From: SG8-30 sp963710135
Lineage (GTDB): Bacteria > Pseudomonadota > Gammaproteobacteria > Steroidobacterales > Steroidobacteraceae
Assembly (NCBI GenBank): GCA_963710135.1
Contig: CAVPYY010000001.1
Span: 17,940 to 81,939, forward strand
Length of the DNA stretch: 64,000 bases
Reading direction: 5' to 3'
The position numbers and the translations under genes are program-made. The notes beneath the pieces were generated by a model, which made no database searches, had not been told where the DNA came from, and saw only the letters and a program-made list of their open reading frames with translations. Numbering within the stretch: the first letter of the stretch is position 1; the number at the start of each line of letters is the position of its first letter. Shown here piece after piece: positions 11,077 to 20,370 of the stretch.

Positions 11077-11339
11077 TAGTTTTTCTTTTGCGACTCATTT
11101 AGCACATTAATGATGCACAAGCCCGGGAAGCACATCAAGCCCGGACAGGTGCTCTGCACATCGGGCCTGATTGGCCTGCTACTGGCTAGAACCGCTGGCT
11201 ATCGAGCCATGTCCGGCAACCCCGGACGGGCTTGCCATGTCACGCAAACATCTTTCATCATTCGGCCCAATCACGCATCAGTCGTTCTTCCCGCGTGACG
11301 GACCTTCGTCGCCCAGACACCCTGCCAAGGAGCCGCCCC
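11077..11339. promoter_or_regulatory. Divergent control region between Lrp-type regulator and TonB receptor operon
   Basis: No gene is seen in these 263 bases. The part next to the regulator (about 11078-11118) is markedly AT-richer than its surroundings and holds the palindrome CATTAATG at 11105-11112, a plausible centre for an Lrp-type site. The rest has several partly related GC-rich inverted segments, for example around the repeated 'AAGCCCGG' words. The receptor gene has a good ribosome binding site (AAGGAG, ~11327-11332). Promoter elements cannot be assigned with confidence. Confidence 0.45.
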
Positions 11340-13571
11340 ATGAGCCACATCACCCGTTTCCCGCCGCTGGCGGCCGCTGTAGCGCTGATCCTCTCGCCGG
11401 CCGCCGACGCCCAGAATCAGCAGGTCAGCCTGACCGCTCTCGGAGAAATCGTGGTGACGGCGTCCAAGCGGGTCGAGTCACTGCAGGACGTACCGATCGC
11501 CGTGACGGCCTACTCGGGTGACCTCGTTCGCAGCCTCGCAATCAGCGATATCGAAGGGCTCGCCGTGCAGACCCCCTCCTTCGCCTTCAGCAAGGCGGGC
11601 GGCGAAGCGCAGATCTATATCCGCGGTGTCGGCACCAACATCTTCGGCGTGGGCGCGGACCCGAGTGTCGCGGTCAATCTGGACGGCGTGTACCTCGGGC
11701 GTACGAACATGGGTCTGACTCAGTTCCTGGACATAGACCGCGTCGAAATCCTGCGCGGCCCGCAAGGCACGCTGTACGGCCGCAACGCCACCGGCGGCGC
11801 GATCAACCTCATATCGGCGATGCCGGGCGCGGAGTTCGGGGGCTATGCGACGGCCGGCTTCGGCGAATTCGACCGGATCGAACTGGAGGGCGCGTTTGGC
11901 GGCCCGATCAACAATGCCTGGGGGTTCCGCCTGGCCGGGCGCTACATGAAGGACGACGGCTACACCGAGGACCTGGACCCGCGCGGCGGGGACAAGCTCG
12001 ACGATAACGACATCCGCGCTTTTCGGGGAATCCTGCAGTATGCGCCGGGCGGCAGCTTCAAGGCGACGTTGATCGGCGAGTACTCAGAATTCTCCAACGG
12101 CAACACGAGCGTCATCCCGCGCGACAACCTCGGACTCGCCCAGACACTCGGCGCCGTCCCGACCGGGTCCATCACCAAGGAACGCAACGACCTGCCCACA
12201 TTCTTCGACTGGGACTCGTCGGGTGTGACACTCAACCTCGACTGGGAGCTCGGCGACGGACTGTCGCTGGCATCCGTCACTGGCTACAAGGACTACAAGA
12301 GCGACTTCCTGTTCAACACCGACGGCACCGAGATCGACATCACCCGCTCCAATTTCAAGTACGACACCGACCAGCTGTCACAGGAATTGCGGCTTTCCTC
12401 CAGCTCGGAACGCCTGCGCTGGATCATCGGCGCCTACTACTTCGAGGAATCCAAGACTGGCGGTCTCGGACTCGTGCGCGCGTCGCTGGTGCCGGCCCGT
12501 TCCTTCATCATCCCGTCGGAGAGCGAGACCACGGCCTGGGCACTGTTCGGCGAACTGTCGTACTCGCTGACCGAGCAGCTCACCCTCACCGCGGGCGTTC
12601 GCTACAGCGACGAGGAGAAGGACGACTTTTCCGGATTCGGGCTCGTATTCGACGTGCTCGGCCTCGAAAGCCCCGGCCCGGTCACACCAGTCGGCACGCC
12701 GCGGCAGGCGTCGGAAAGCTGGGATGCCACAACGCCGAAGCTGGGGCTCGAGTACCGCCTAAACGACAGCGTGCTGTACTACGCGAGCGCCACGCGCGGC
12801 TTCAAGTCCGGCGGCTACAACAGCCTGCAGCCCTCCAATCCCGTGTACGACCCGGAGTTCATCTGGGCCTACGAGGCCGGGGTCAAGTCGCAGCTGGCTG
12901 ACGACAGGATCAGGCTCAACGCGGCGGTCTTCTACTACGACTACACCGATCTGCAGGTGTCGACGTTCCTGAACAACCTGACGTTCATCACGAATGCCGC
13001 GGAGGCCACCGTGCAGGGCATCGAGATCGAGGCCCTCGCCAAGGCGACCGACAGGCTCGAGCTGGGTCTGGCCGTCTCCTATCTCGACGCGGAGTACGAC
13101 AAGTTCCTCACCGCCTTCGGCAGCCAGCCCTGCACGCCCGTGCCGCCGGCGACGACCTGCACGCGACCGCTGATTCCGTTCGACGCCAGCGGCAACCGCC
13201 TGATCAATGCACCGGAATGGAAGGTCAACGCGACGGCCCGCTACGACATACCGCTGGGCGCGGCCGGTTCCGTGGTCCTGTTCGGCCAGCTGAGCTTCCA
13301 GGACGATCTGTTCTTCACACAGATCAACGAGCCCGAAGTGGGACAGGAGGCGATCACGCTGCTGGATGCGCGCGTGGCTTGGTTCGACGCCACCGGCACC
13401 TGGGAAGTCGCGGCCTACGGCAAGAACCTGACCGACGAGGAATATTTCCACAACGGCGTACGCTTCACGTCCACGTCCGATCCGGCGCTGGACGTCTTCC
13501 AGATCGGCAATGCGCTGGGCTATCCGGCGCCGGGACGCAGCTGGGGCCTCCAGGCGACGTACCGTTTCTGA
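11340..13571 (+). CDS. TonB-dependent outer-membrane receptor
   Basis: The 743-residue receptor has a signal peptide (cleavage near ADA-Q at residues ~22-25). Then come a TonB-box-like segment ending 'EIVVTASKR', a complete plug domain ('IYIRGVGTN', 'VEILRGPQGTLYGRNATGGAINL') and a C-terminal beta barrel ending in 'LQATYRF'. The sequence style is that of the large receptor group in which many members import organic compounds rather than siderophores. ATG 11340 was chosen because it gives the signal peptide and has AAGGAG upstream. It begins an operon with a cupin and an MFS transporter. The substrate cannot be read from the sequence. Confidence 0.93.
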   Translation: MSHITRFPPLAAAVALILSPAADAQNQQVSLTALGEIVVTASKRVESLQDVPIAVTAYSGDLVRSLAISDIEGLAVQTPSFAFSKAGGEAQIYIRGVGTNIFGVGADPSVAVNLDGVYLGRTNMGLTQFLDIDRVEILRGPQGTLYGRNATGGAINLISAMPGAEFGGYATAGFGEFDRIELEGAFGGPINNAWGFRLAGRYMKDDGYTEDLDPRGGDKLDDNDIRAFRGILQYAPGGSFKATLIGEYSEFSNGNTSVIPRDNLGLAQTLGAVPTGSITKERNDLPTFFDWDSSGVTLNLDWELGDGLSLASVTGYKDYKSDFLFNTDGTEIDITRSNFKYDTDQLSQELRLSSSSERLRWIIGAYYFEESKTGGLGLVRASLVPARSFIIPSESETTAWALFGELSYSLTEQLTLTAGVRYSDEEKDDFSGFGLVFDVLGLESPGPVTPVGTPRQASESWDATTPKLGLEYRLNDSVLYYASATRGFKSGGYNSLQPSNPVYDPEFIWAYEAGVKSQLADDRIRLNAAVFYYDYTDLQVSTFLNNLTFITNAAEATVQGIEIEALAKATDRLELGLAVSYLDAEYDKFLTAFGSQPCTPVPPATTCTRPLIPFDASGNRLINAPEWKVNATARYDIPLGAAGSVVLFGQLSFQDDLFFTQINEPEVGQEAITLLDARVAWFDATGTWEVAAYGKNLTDEEYFHNGVRFTSTSDPALDVFQIGNALGYPAPGRSWGLQATYRF

Positions 13572-13583
13572 GGGACACTTGCC

Positions 13584-14435
13584 ATGGCTCGTCCGCATAT
13601 CTGCTTCGTCCAGTCACAAATGCTGCCGTGGCGGCCGGGCCTGCCTGGCCCGGACCGCCCCGACGTGTCGAGCAAGCTGCTGTCGCATGATGACCAGGAC
13701 GGCAGCGCGACGACAATCGTCCGCTACCCGGCGGGCTGGTCGCGGGAACGCCGCGAGCACTTGACCGCACATGAGGAGTTCCTTGTCCTCGAGGGCGAGA
13801 TCGAGATCAACGGACGGCGCTATGCCGCCCACTCCTATGGCTTCCTGCCTGCCGGCTTCGTTCGCGAGAGCGCCAGGTCCAGCCATGGAGCGGTGCTGCT
13901 GACCATGTTCTACGGCGAACCGCGCAGCGTAGCCGGCGTGCCCGGTGCCGGCGTATTCGACGACCGCTTGCTGGTCGAATACGTCGATCCTCTCTGCATG
14001 GACTGGGATCCGGGTCTGGTGGACCCGCAGCTGGCGAAGGGCGTGGCAATCAAGCCGTTGCGGACCGACCCCTACACGGGCGAGGTATCCTTCCTTTACT
14101 GCTCGCCGCCACATCGGGTGCCGCCGGGCATGGCCAAGCCGCAGTGGACCCACCCCATGGTCGAGGAGTTGTACGTGCTCGAAGGCGACTACGTCTGGGG
14201 AGATCTCGGGCGCATGCGGCGCGGCGGCTACGCCTGGTGGCGCGAAGACGTCTATCACGGTCCGTCCGGTACCGACACCGGCTACAACCTGTTCGTGCGC
14301 ACCATCGGTGGCCCGCTGGTGAACCACTTCGCCACGGAGAAGAAACCCTTCACCTGGACGCCCGCACATCGCCCGGTGCTGCCCGATGCGCTGAAGCCCT
14401 TCGGCCAGCCCCTGCCGCCGACCCCGAACTACTGA
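13584..14435 (+). CDS. Double-cupin protein (ChrR/DUF4437-like)
   Basis: The 283-residue protein consists of two cupin barrels. The first centres on 'EEFLVLEGEIEINGRRYAAHSYGFLPAG' (quoted in part; residues ~64-92) and the second on 'VEELYVLEGDYVWGDL'. Each has the E-x5-G-type turn of cupin motif 1, and His residues near 'TAHEE' and 'DVYHGP' could bind metal. It has no signal peptide. It starts 13 bases after the receptor stop, and its own stop overlaps the MFS start (TGATG). Possible activities are a metal-dependent dioxygenase, an isomerase or a small-molecule sensor. Which one applies is unknown. Confidence 0.75.
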   Translation: MARPHICFVQSQMLPWRPGLPGPDRPDVSSKLLSHDDQDGSATTIVRYPAGWSRERREHLTAHEEFLVLEGEIEINGRRYAAHSYGFLPAGFVRESARSSHGAVLLTMFYGEPRSVAGVPGAGVFDDRLLVEYVDPLCMDWDPGLVDPQLAKGVAIKPLRTDPYTGEVSFLYCSPPHRVPPGMAKPQWTHPMVEELYVLEGDYVWGDLGRMRRGGYAWWREDVYHGPSGTDTGYNLFVRTIGGPLVNHFATEKKPFTWTPAHRPVLPDALKPFGQPLPPTPNY

Positions 14436-15745
14436 TGCAGCCGCCCTGGCCGCGCCCCGCGTACGCCTGGTACACAACCGGCGTACTGATGGTGGCCTAC
14501 ACGCTCTCGTACATCGACCGGCAGATCCTGTCGATGCTGGTGGGCCCGATCAAGGCCGATCTCGGCGTTACTGATACCCAGATCGGACTGCTGCAGGGCT
14601 TCGCGTTCGCCGTGTTCTATACCTTCGTGGGTATCCCCATGGGCCGGCTGGCCGACCGCGGAGACCGGCGCCGCATCATCGCATGGGGGATATTCGCCTG
14701 GAGCCTGGCCACGGCGGCTTGCGGCATAGCCAAGAGCTACTGGCAACTATTCGCCGCCCGCGTCGGGGTCGGCGTCGGCGAAGCGGCGCTCAGCCCGGCC
14801 GCCTACTCCATGCTGGCGGACTACTTCCCGCCCGAGCAACGCGGCCGGGCGATGGGTGTGTACTCGATGGGCGTCTATCTCGGCATCGGCCTCGCTGCAA
14901 TCATCGGCGGCGCGGTCGTCGGAGAACTGTCCGGCCGGCCGCCCTTCCAGGTACCCGTGATCGGCGAACTGGCCGCCTGGCATGTCACCTTCCTGGTGGT
15001 CGGGTTGCCTGGGCTGCTCGTCGCATTGTGGGTGCGCACACTTCGCGAGCCGTTGCGACGCGGGCTTACCGCCGACGCTCGTCCGTCGGTGCCGCTCCCC
15101 GAGGTGGCGGCCTTCTTTCGCAGCCGCGCCGGCCTGTTCGCGGGACACTTTGCGGGTTTCGCTTTGCTCGCACTGGCGTTCAATGCGGTCGCGTTCTGGA
15201 TGGCGCCGTACCTGGAACGCATCCACGGCATGACCCCGCGCGAGTTCGGCACACCGCTCGGCGTGATCCTCGCCGTCGGCGGAGCCGCGGGCATCTACAC
15301 GGGAGGTGTGCTGGCAGACTTCCTGCGCCGCCGCGGAATCGCCGACGCCGAGATCTGGCCGGGCATCCTCAGCGCGCTGGCGATCGCACCTCTCGGCATC
15401 CTTACCGCGCAGGCGGACAGTGGACCCCTCGCCCTGGCGTGGTTCGCGGCCTTCATGTTCGCGTCGAGCTTCCCGTTTGCAGCCGCGGCCGCCAGCCTGC
15501 AGGCGGCGGCGCCGAACCGGCTTCGAGGACAAGTGTCGGCACTGTATCTGTTCGTCATCAATCTGGCCGGGATCGGCCTCGGATCCTTCATGACGGGCTT
15601 CCTGAACGACCGCATCTATCGTGATGAGATGCGGATCGATGATTCGCTAGCCTGGATCGTGGGTGTCGCTGCCCCACTGGCCGCCTTCGCGCTGCTCGCA
15701 GTGCGGAGGTCCTATGCGCAACAGACGCAGACTGTGAAGAGCTGA
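14435..15745 (+). CDS. MFS transporter, Spinster-like
   Basis: The 436-residue protein has about twelve hydrophobic helices. The loop motif A, GRLADRGDRRRI, sits between helices 2 and 3, and 'YIDRQILS' in helix 1 is typical of Spinster-like major facilitator proteins. It should carry a small organic acid or related compound across the inner membrane. The start overlaps the cupin stop (TGATG), so translation is coupled. Together with the TonB receptor it would give a complete outer-plus-inner membrane import route. The direction and substrate are not determined. Confidence 0.9.
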   Translation: MQPPWPRPAYAWYTTGVLMVAYTLSYIDRQILSMLVGPIKADLGVTDTQIGLLQGFAFAVFYTFVGIPMGRLADRGDRRRIIAWGIFAWSLATAACGIAKSYWQLFAARVGVGVGEAALSPAAYSMLADYFPPEQRGRAMGVYSMGVYLGIGLAAIIGGAVVGELSGRPPFQVPVIGELAAWHVTFLVVGLPGLLVALWVRTLREPLRRGLTADARPSVPLPEVAAFFRSRAGLFAGHFAGFALLALAFNAVAFWMAPYLERIHGMTPREFGTPLGVILAVGGAAGIYTGGVLADFLRRRGIADAEIWPGILSALAIAPLGILTAQADSGPLALAWFAAFMFASSFPFAAAAASLQAAAPNRLRGQVSALYLFVINLAGIGLGSFMTGFLNDRIYRDEMRIDDSLAWIVGVAAPLAAFALLAVRRSYAQQTQTVKS

Positions 15746-15967
15746 CGTAACACGGCGGATGCAATCGCCGCGCCCAATACGAAGGGCGCTCGCCGCAGCT
15801 CACCGAAACGTGATTTCCCTCGCGAAATCCGCCACTCCGCTCGGCCGGGGCTGCCGGGCGTGCCGCCAGCGGCTGTCCCGAATGCGACGGCGAACACGGC
15901 ATCGCGGGCCGGAAAGGCGGACAGTCTTGGTCGGGTCCCGCACCGGATTCGCGGACCTGGAGGCACC
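15746..15967. other. Intergenic spacer between MFS and periplasmic-protein genes
   Basis: No gene, RNA or convincing promoter is recognised in these 222 bases. A short perfect inverted repeat (GATTTC...GAAATC, about 15811-15828) follows the MFS gene but has no T-run, so it is at best a weak terminator. A ribosome binding site (CTGGAGG) just before 15968 belongs to the next gene. Confidence 0.4.
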
Positions 15968-16534
15968 ATGAGAACGGGAGTCGCGGTATTGCTGACGCTG
16001 GGCTGCGCCACGATGGCGTTCGCCGCCGAACGGGACTTCAGACCCGTCGCCCAGTCCGGACAGACGATAGCGGTCGTGGATGGCCAGCAGGTAGCCGTAG
16101 CGCTCGGCACCGACTCGGCGGTGTCGCTGGCCTATTCGCCGGAAGGCCGCGACGCGGGCTGGCTGGACCTGCGGGTCGAGAACCAGGGAACCGAGCCTGT
16201 CGCCATCGCCAATGACGCCGTCTCGGCCCACTGCGGCGCAGCCAGGCTCAGGACCGCCAGCGACGCAGAGCTGCGCCAGGACCAGAGCGCCGCGGCCCGG
16301 GAGATCGGCGCCATCCTCGCCGCCGGCCCGAGCGGCTACGGTCATGCCGCAGCCCACGCTCCGGCAGCCGCCTCGACCGCCACGGCATCACGAACAGCGC
16401 CGCTCGAGCCCGGAGCCACGCGCTCGAAGCGCGTGCGCATCGCCCTGCCCGACACCGCCAACCCGGAGCCCGTCATGGTCGACCTGCAGGTCGGCGACGA
16501 GCCGTTCCGCTTCGTGCTGGTCGAGCACCCCTGA
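15968..16534 (+). CDS. Unrecognised secreted/periplasmic protein
   Basis: The 188-residue product has a good signal peptide (MRTGVAVLLTLGCATMAFA, cleavage before AERD). The mature part has an Ig-like beta pattern (SLAYSPEGRD...WLDLRVENQG...PVMVDLQVGDEPFRFVLVE) interrupted by a low-complexity Ala/His/Thr linker at about residues 120-145. A single Cys occurs in 'AHCGAA'. The ATG at 15968 follows GGAGG by five bases. It is alone on the plus strand and convergent with lnt. I do not recognise the family; a surface or stress-related accessory role is possible but unsupported. Confidence 0.65.
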   Translation: MRTGVAVLLTLGCATMAFAAERDFRPVAQSGQTIAVVDGQQVAVALGTDSAVSLAYSPEGRDAGWLDLRVENQGTEPVAIANDAVSAHCGAARLRTASDAELRQDQSAAAREIGAILAAGPSGYGHAAAHAPAAASTATASRTAPLEPGATRSKRVRIALPDTANPEPVMVDLQVGDEPFRFVLVEHP

Positions 16535-16567
16535 AACCGGGCGAACGCCCGGACAGCGCGATCGGGG

Positions 16568-18106
16568 TCAGACGACTTCGCCGCCGGGCGGCGGCACGCC
16601 TGGACCGCGCCGTATCCCGAATATCCCCAGGGCGACCAGCAGCCCGGCCAGCAGCAGCACCGGCCAGTTGCCGACCCTCGCATACGGCGTCAGTCCGGAA
16701 TACGGCACGACGCTGCCCTCGAGGATGTCCGGCACGAACTGCACGCCGCGCGCGATGACCGCGCCGTCCGGACCGATGATGGCGCTGATGCCGTTCGAGG
16801 TCGCGCGCACTAGATAGCGGCCCGCCTCCAGCGCCCGGAAGCGCGCCATCTGCAGTTGCTGATGAGGGGCGGTGGAATCGCCGAACCAGGCGTTATTGGT
16901 GACATTCACCAATAGCGTCGCCTCCTGCAGCACGGCGAGCTGCTCCGAGCCATACGCGTCCTCGTAGCAGATGGTCACGCCGACCTTCTGTCCGGCCGCC
17001 TGCAGCGGTGGCTGGTTGTCGTCGCCCGGCGTCATGTCGACGTAGGTCAGGCTCATCAGGCGCATCCAGCTGCGCACGAAATCCGGCACGGGGAAGAACT
17101 CCCCGAATGGCACCAGCCGCCGCTTGTAGTACCAGCCCGCCTCGTCGCCCGACAGCGCCAGCAGCCCGTTGTAGTAGCGCCGGTTGTCTGGGTCATAGCG
17201 CAGCAGGCCGATCATCAGGTCCGAACCGCGCGCCCCGGCTGCCTCCCAGAGGCTCGCCAGATACGGTGCCACTTCGTGGGCCAGCGCCGGCAGCGCCGCC
17301 TCGGGCCAGACGATCAGCCGCGTACCGAGCACCTTGTCGGTCATGCGCCGGTACAGCGCGAGGGTCTCGGCGCGATGCGAGTCCTGCCACTTGAGATCCT
17401 GGGGCACGGCGCCCTGCACGACCGCGACGGAAAACGGCTCGCCTGACGGCCGTGTCCAGCTGCGCTGGTCGAGCGCGGCGCCGCCGACCCATAACACCGC
17501 GACCAGCATGGCGGCGACCGCCCGCTCGCGGCCCTCGCCGTTCAACAGCGTCACCGCCGCGCCAGCGGTCACGATGGCCGCCATCGTCACCAGGTGGATG
17601 CCGCCCAGCGGCGCGAAGCCAGCGAGCGGCGCATCACTGAACGCGTAGCCCGTTTCCAGCCACGGGAACCCGCTGAACAACCAGCCGCGCAGCCATTCCA
17701 TCAGGGTCCACGCGCCCGGCAGCACGAGCAGCCAGCGGACGGCGCCGCGCCCGGGGGCATAGCGCGCCGCCGCCGCGCCGAGCAGCGCGTAGTACGTGGC
17801 CATGATCGCCACCAGCCCCAGCATCAGGAACAGCGCGAGCCAGATCGGCGCCTTGCCGAAGACGTGGACGGCCGTGTAGATCCAGTAGGTGCCCGCCAGG
17901 AACAAGCCGGCGCCGTAGGCGAATCCGAGACGCGCGGCGACCGCCGGGCGGCGTCCCTCCCACAGCAGGAACAGCACCAGCGGCGACAGTATGGCGAGCG
18001 GAAACAGCCCGGTCGGCGCGAACCCCAGCGACCCCGTCGCGCCCGCGGCGAGCGCGAACCAGATGCCGTAGCGATCCGCCAGCGCCGCGAGCCGCGGTGC
18101 GGCCAC
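16568..18106 (-). CDS. lnt: Apolipoprotein N-acyltransferase
   Basis: Lnt adds the third acyl chain to outer-membrane lipoproteins at the inner membrane. The 512-residue protein has six or so N-terminal helices, then a periplasmic nitrilase-type domain with the full catalytic set: Glu269 (WPEA), Lys328 (YYKRR) and Cys380 (ICYED), and ends with a last helix. Its start is a GTG at 18106, one base after the corC stop, consistent with co-translation. The miaB-phoH-ybeY-corC-lnt order is conserved in gammaproteobacteria. The gene is intact. Confidence 0.96.
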   Translation of the reverse strand: MAAPRLAALADRYGIWFALAAGATGSLGFAPTGLFPLAILSPLVLFLLWEGRRPAVAARLGFAYGAGLFLAGTYWIYTAVHVFGKAPIWLALFLMLGLVAIMATYYALLGAAAARYAPGRGAVRWLLVLPGAWTLMEWLRGWLFSGFPWLETGYAFSDAPLAGFAPLGGIHLVTMAAIVTAGAAVTLLNGEGRERAVAAMLVAVLWVGGAALDQRSWTRPSGEPFSVAVVQGAVPQDLKWQDSHRAETLALYRRMTDKVLGTRLIVWPEAALPALAHEVAPYLASLWEAAGARGSDLMIGLLRYDPDNRRYYNGLLALSGDEAGWYYKRRLVPFGEFFPVPDFVRSWMRLMSLTYVDMTPGDDNQPPLQAAGQKVGVTICYEDAYGSEQLAVLQEATLLVNVTNNAWFGDSTAPHQQLQMARFRALEAGRYLVRATSNGISAIIGPDGAVIARGVQFVPDILEGSVVPYSGLTPYARVGNWPVLLLAGLLVALGIFGIRRGPGVPPPGGEVV

Positions 18107-18107
18107 G

Positions 18108-18959
18108 TCAGTCCGCGCCGCCCTGCGGCGGCGTCACGTCACGCGGGCTGACCACCCGCAGCAGGTCGATGCGGCGCCGGTCGGCGCGCAGGACACGGAA
18201 CTCGAAACCGTCGATCGCAACGGCCTCGCCACGCTTGGGCAGGCGGCCGAACTGATGCATGACCAGCCCGCCGATGGTGTCGAACTCTTCGTCGCTGAAT
18301 TCGGTCCCGAAGAATTCGTTGAAGTCCTCGATGCGCGCCAGCGCATGCACGGTGAACTGGCGCTCGCCCTCGCGGCGGATCGTCTGGTCCTCTTCGATGT
18401 CGTACTCGTCCTCGATATCGCCGACGATCTCCTCGATGACGTCCTCGATCGTGACCAGGCCAGAGACCCCGCCGTACTCGTCGACGACGACCGCCATGTG
18501 GTTGCGGCTGACGCGAAACTCCTTGAGCAACACGTTCAGCCGCTTGCTTTCGGGAACGAACACCGCGGGCCGCAGCACCTCCCGCATGTCGAAGTTCGCA
18601 TCGCCGCCCTCGCCGAAGTAACGCAGCAGATCCTTGGCCAGCAGGATGCCGATCACCTGGTCGCGATCCTCGCCGATGACCGGGAAGCGCGAGTGGCCGG
18701 ACTCGACGATGATCGGCAGCAGCTCCTTGGGCGGGTTGTCCCGCTCCACCACCACCATCTGCGAGCGCGGCACCATGATGTCGCGGACCTGCAGGTCGGC
18801 GACGGCCATGACGCCTTCGATCATGCCGAGCGCGTCCTCGTCGATCAGACCGCGTTCGCCGGCCTCGCGCAGCAGCGCAGTGAGTTCGGGGCGGTCGCGC
18901 GGCTCGGCGCCGCCCACCAGTCGCCGCAACCAGCCAGTCCGGACCGTTTCGTCACTCAT
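18108..18959 (-). CDS. corC: CorC/HlyC family CBS-domain protein
   Basis: The 283-residue protein has a short N-terminal helical part, two CBS domains beginning at 'VRDIMVPRSQMVVVE' and 'VLRPAVFVPESKRLNVLLKE', and the C-terminal CorC_HlyC (transporter-associated) domain. It lacks membrane helices. CorC proteins are linked to magnesium/cobalt efflux, and the CBS pair probably binds adenine nucleotides. The ATG at 18959 overlaps the ybeY stop within eight bases (ATGAGTGA), giving tight coupling between the rRNA-processing genes and lnt. Confidence 0.93.
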   Translation of the reverse strand: MSDETVRTGWLRRLVGGAEPRDRPELTALLREAGERGLIDEDALGMIEGVMAVADLQVRDIMVPRSQMVVVERDNPPKELLPIIVESGHSRFPVIGEDRDQVIGILLAKDLLRYFGEGGDANFDMREVLRPAVFVPESKRLNVLLKEFRVSRNHMAVVVDEYGGVSGLVTIEDVIEEIVGDIEDEYDIEEDQTIRREGERQFTVHALARIEDFNEFFGTEFSDEEFDTIGGLVMHQFGRLPKRGEAVAIDGFEFRVLRADRRRIDLLRVVSPRDVTPPQGGAD

Positions 18960-19417
18960 CGTGCCCCGCCTCGTAGGGATCCGCGTAACCCAGGCTCGCC
19001 AGGATGCCGGCTTCACGGGATTCCATGACGCGCGCCGCGCGCGCACGCTCGTGATCGAAGCCCAGCAGGTGCAGGGCAGCCGTGCACCACCATGTGCGCC
19101 CAGTGCGCACGCAGGGGCTTGCGCTGCTCGCGCGCCTCGCGCGCCACCACCGGCGCGCAGATGACCAGGTCGCCCAGGAAGCGGCCCGCCGCCTGCGGCC
19201 ACTCGGGCGCCTGGAAGGACAGCACGTTGGTCGGGCGGTCCTTGCCGCGATACTGGCGGTTGAGCCGGCGGCTTTCCGCAGCGCCGACGATGCGCACCCC
19301 CAGCGTCGCGCGCGCCGGCGCATCGGCGAGCGCCGCGGCGGCCCAGCGCCGCAGCGTCGGCACCCCCGGCGCCCAGGGCCGGCGGGTTCCATACTGCACC
19401 GCGACCGCGGCCGTCAC
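18952..19417 (-). CDS. ybeY: Endoribonuclease YbeY (one-base frameshift in sequence)
   Basis: YbeY is a zinc-dependent RNase for 16S rRNA 3'-end maturation and ribosome quality control. The first frame reads MTAAVAVQYG... to HMVVHG. After an extra A at about 19079 (plus strand) the second frame continues with LHLLGFDHERARAARVMESREAGILASLGY and the stop at 18952. Joined, they restore the zinc signature HGxLHLxGxDH and a normal length of 154 residues. The start overlaps the phoH-like stop by four bases. Because YbeY is highly conserved and the motif is perfect after one correction, a sequence error is the simplest reading. Confidence 0.9.
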
Positions 19418-20370
19418 CGGCGCTCTCCAGGAGGCGGGCTGGCGTCATAGGCCTGCACGATGCGTTGCACCAGCGGGTGGCGGACGACGTCGCGGGCCGT
19501 GAACAGGGTAAAGGCAATGCCCGGGACCCGCGCCAGCACATCCATGGAATGCTTCAGCCCGGACTGGCGGTGACTGGGCAGGTCGGTCTGGGTGATGTCG
19601 CCGGTCACGACGGCGCGCGAGCCGAAGCCGATGCGCGTCAGGAACATCTTCATCTGCTCGACGGTCGTGTTCTGCGCCTCGTCCAGGATGATGAAGGCCT
19701 CGTTCAGCGTCCTGCCGCGCATGAACGCCAGCGGCGCCACTTCGATCACGTGACGCTCCAGCAGGCGCCCGACCTTCTCGAAACCGATCATCTCGTACAG
19801 CGCGTCGTAGATCGGCCGCAGGTAGGGATCGACCTTCTGGGTCATGTCGCCCGGCAGAAACCCGAGCCGCTCGCCCGCCTCGACGGCCGGTCGCACCAGC
19901 ACCAGCCGGCGGACGGCGTCGCGCTGCAGCGCCTCGACGGCGCACGCCACCGCGAGGTAGGTCTTGCCGGTGCCGGCCGGGCCGATACCGAAGGTCAGGT
20001 CGTGGCTGCGGATATTGCTCAGGTACTCGGCCTGGTTGGCGCCGCGGCCGCGGATCTGGCCGCGATGGGTATGGACCGCCAGGGCGTCCGGCGCCGCGAC
20101 ACCCTCCATGGCCGCCTCCTGCAGCGCGAGGTGCACGTCCTCGGGTGTCACCCCGCCCTCCCCGGAGCGGGCGTACAAGGCGTTCAGCACCACCGCGCCG
20201 GTGGCGGCCTGCGCGCCCTCGACGACGAAATGTGGCCCACGGCGATGGATGACCACCCCCAGCCGCTCCTCGATCTGGCGCACGTGCTGGTCGAGCGGAC
20301 CGCAGACGGCGGCCAGCCGGTCGTTACCGGCGCCTTCGAACGACACATCGCGCTGCACGCTGGTACTCAA
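19414..20370 (-). CDS. ybeZ: PhoH-like ATPase (YbeZ)
   Basis: The 318-residue protein has an N-terminal KH-like region and a PhoH-type P-loop domain. Walker A is GPAGTGKT (residues 130-137), and Walker B reads AFIILDEAQN followed by 'TTVEQMKMFLTR', the PhoH family hallmark. It probably acts as an RNA-dependent ATPase or helicase together with YbeY, whose gene overlaps its 3' end by four bases. Its own start overlaps the miaB stop by four bases. The name phoH is historical and does not imply phosphate control here. Confidence 0.95.
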   Translation of the reverse strand: MSTSVQRDVSFEGAGNDRLAAVCGPLDQHVRQIEERLGVVIHRRGPHFVVEGAQAATGAVVLNALYARSGEGGVTPEDVHLALQEAAMEGVAAPDALAVHTHRGQIRGRGANQAEYLSNIRSHDLTFGIGPAGTGKTYLAVACAVEALQRDAVRRLVLVRPAVEAGERLGFLPGDMTQKVDPYLRPIYDALYEMIGFEKVGRLLERHVIEVAPLAFMRGRTLNEAFIILDEAQNTTVEQMKMFLTRIGFGSRAVVTGDITQTDLPSHRQSGLKHSMDVLARVPGIAFTLFTARDVVRHPLVQRIVQAYDASPPPGERR

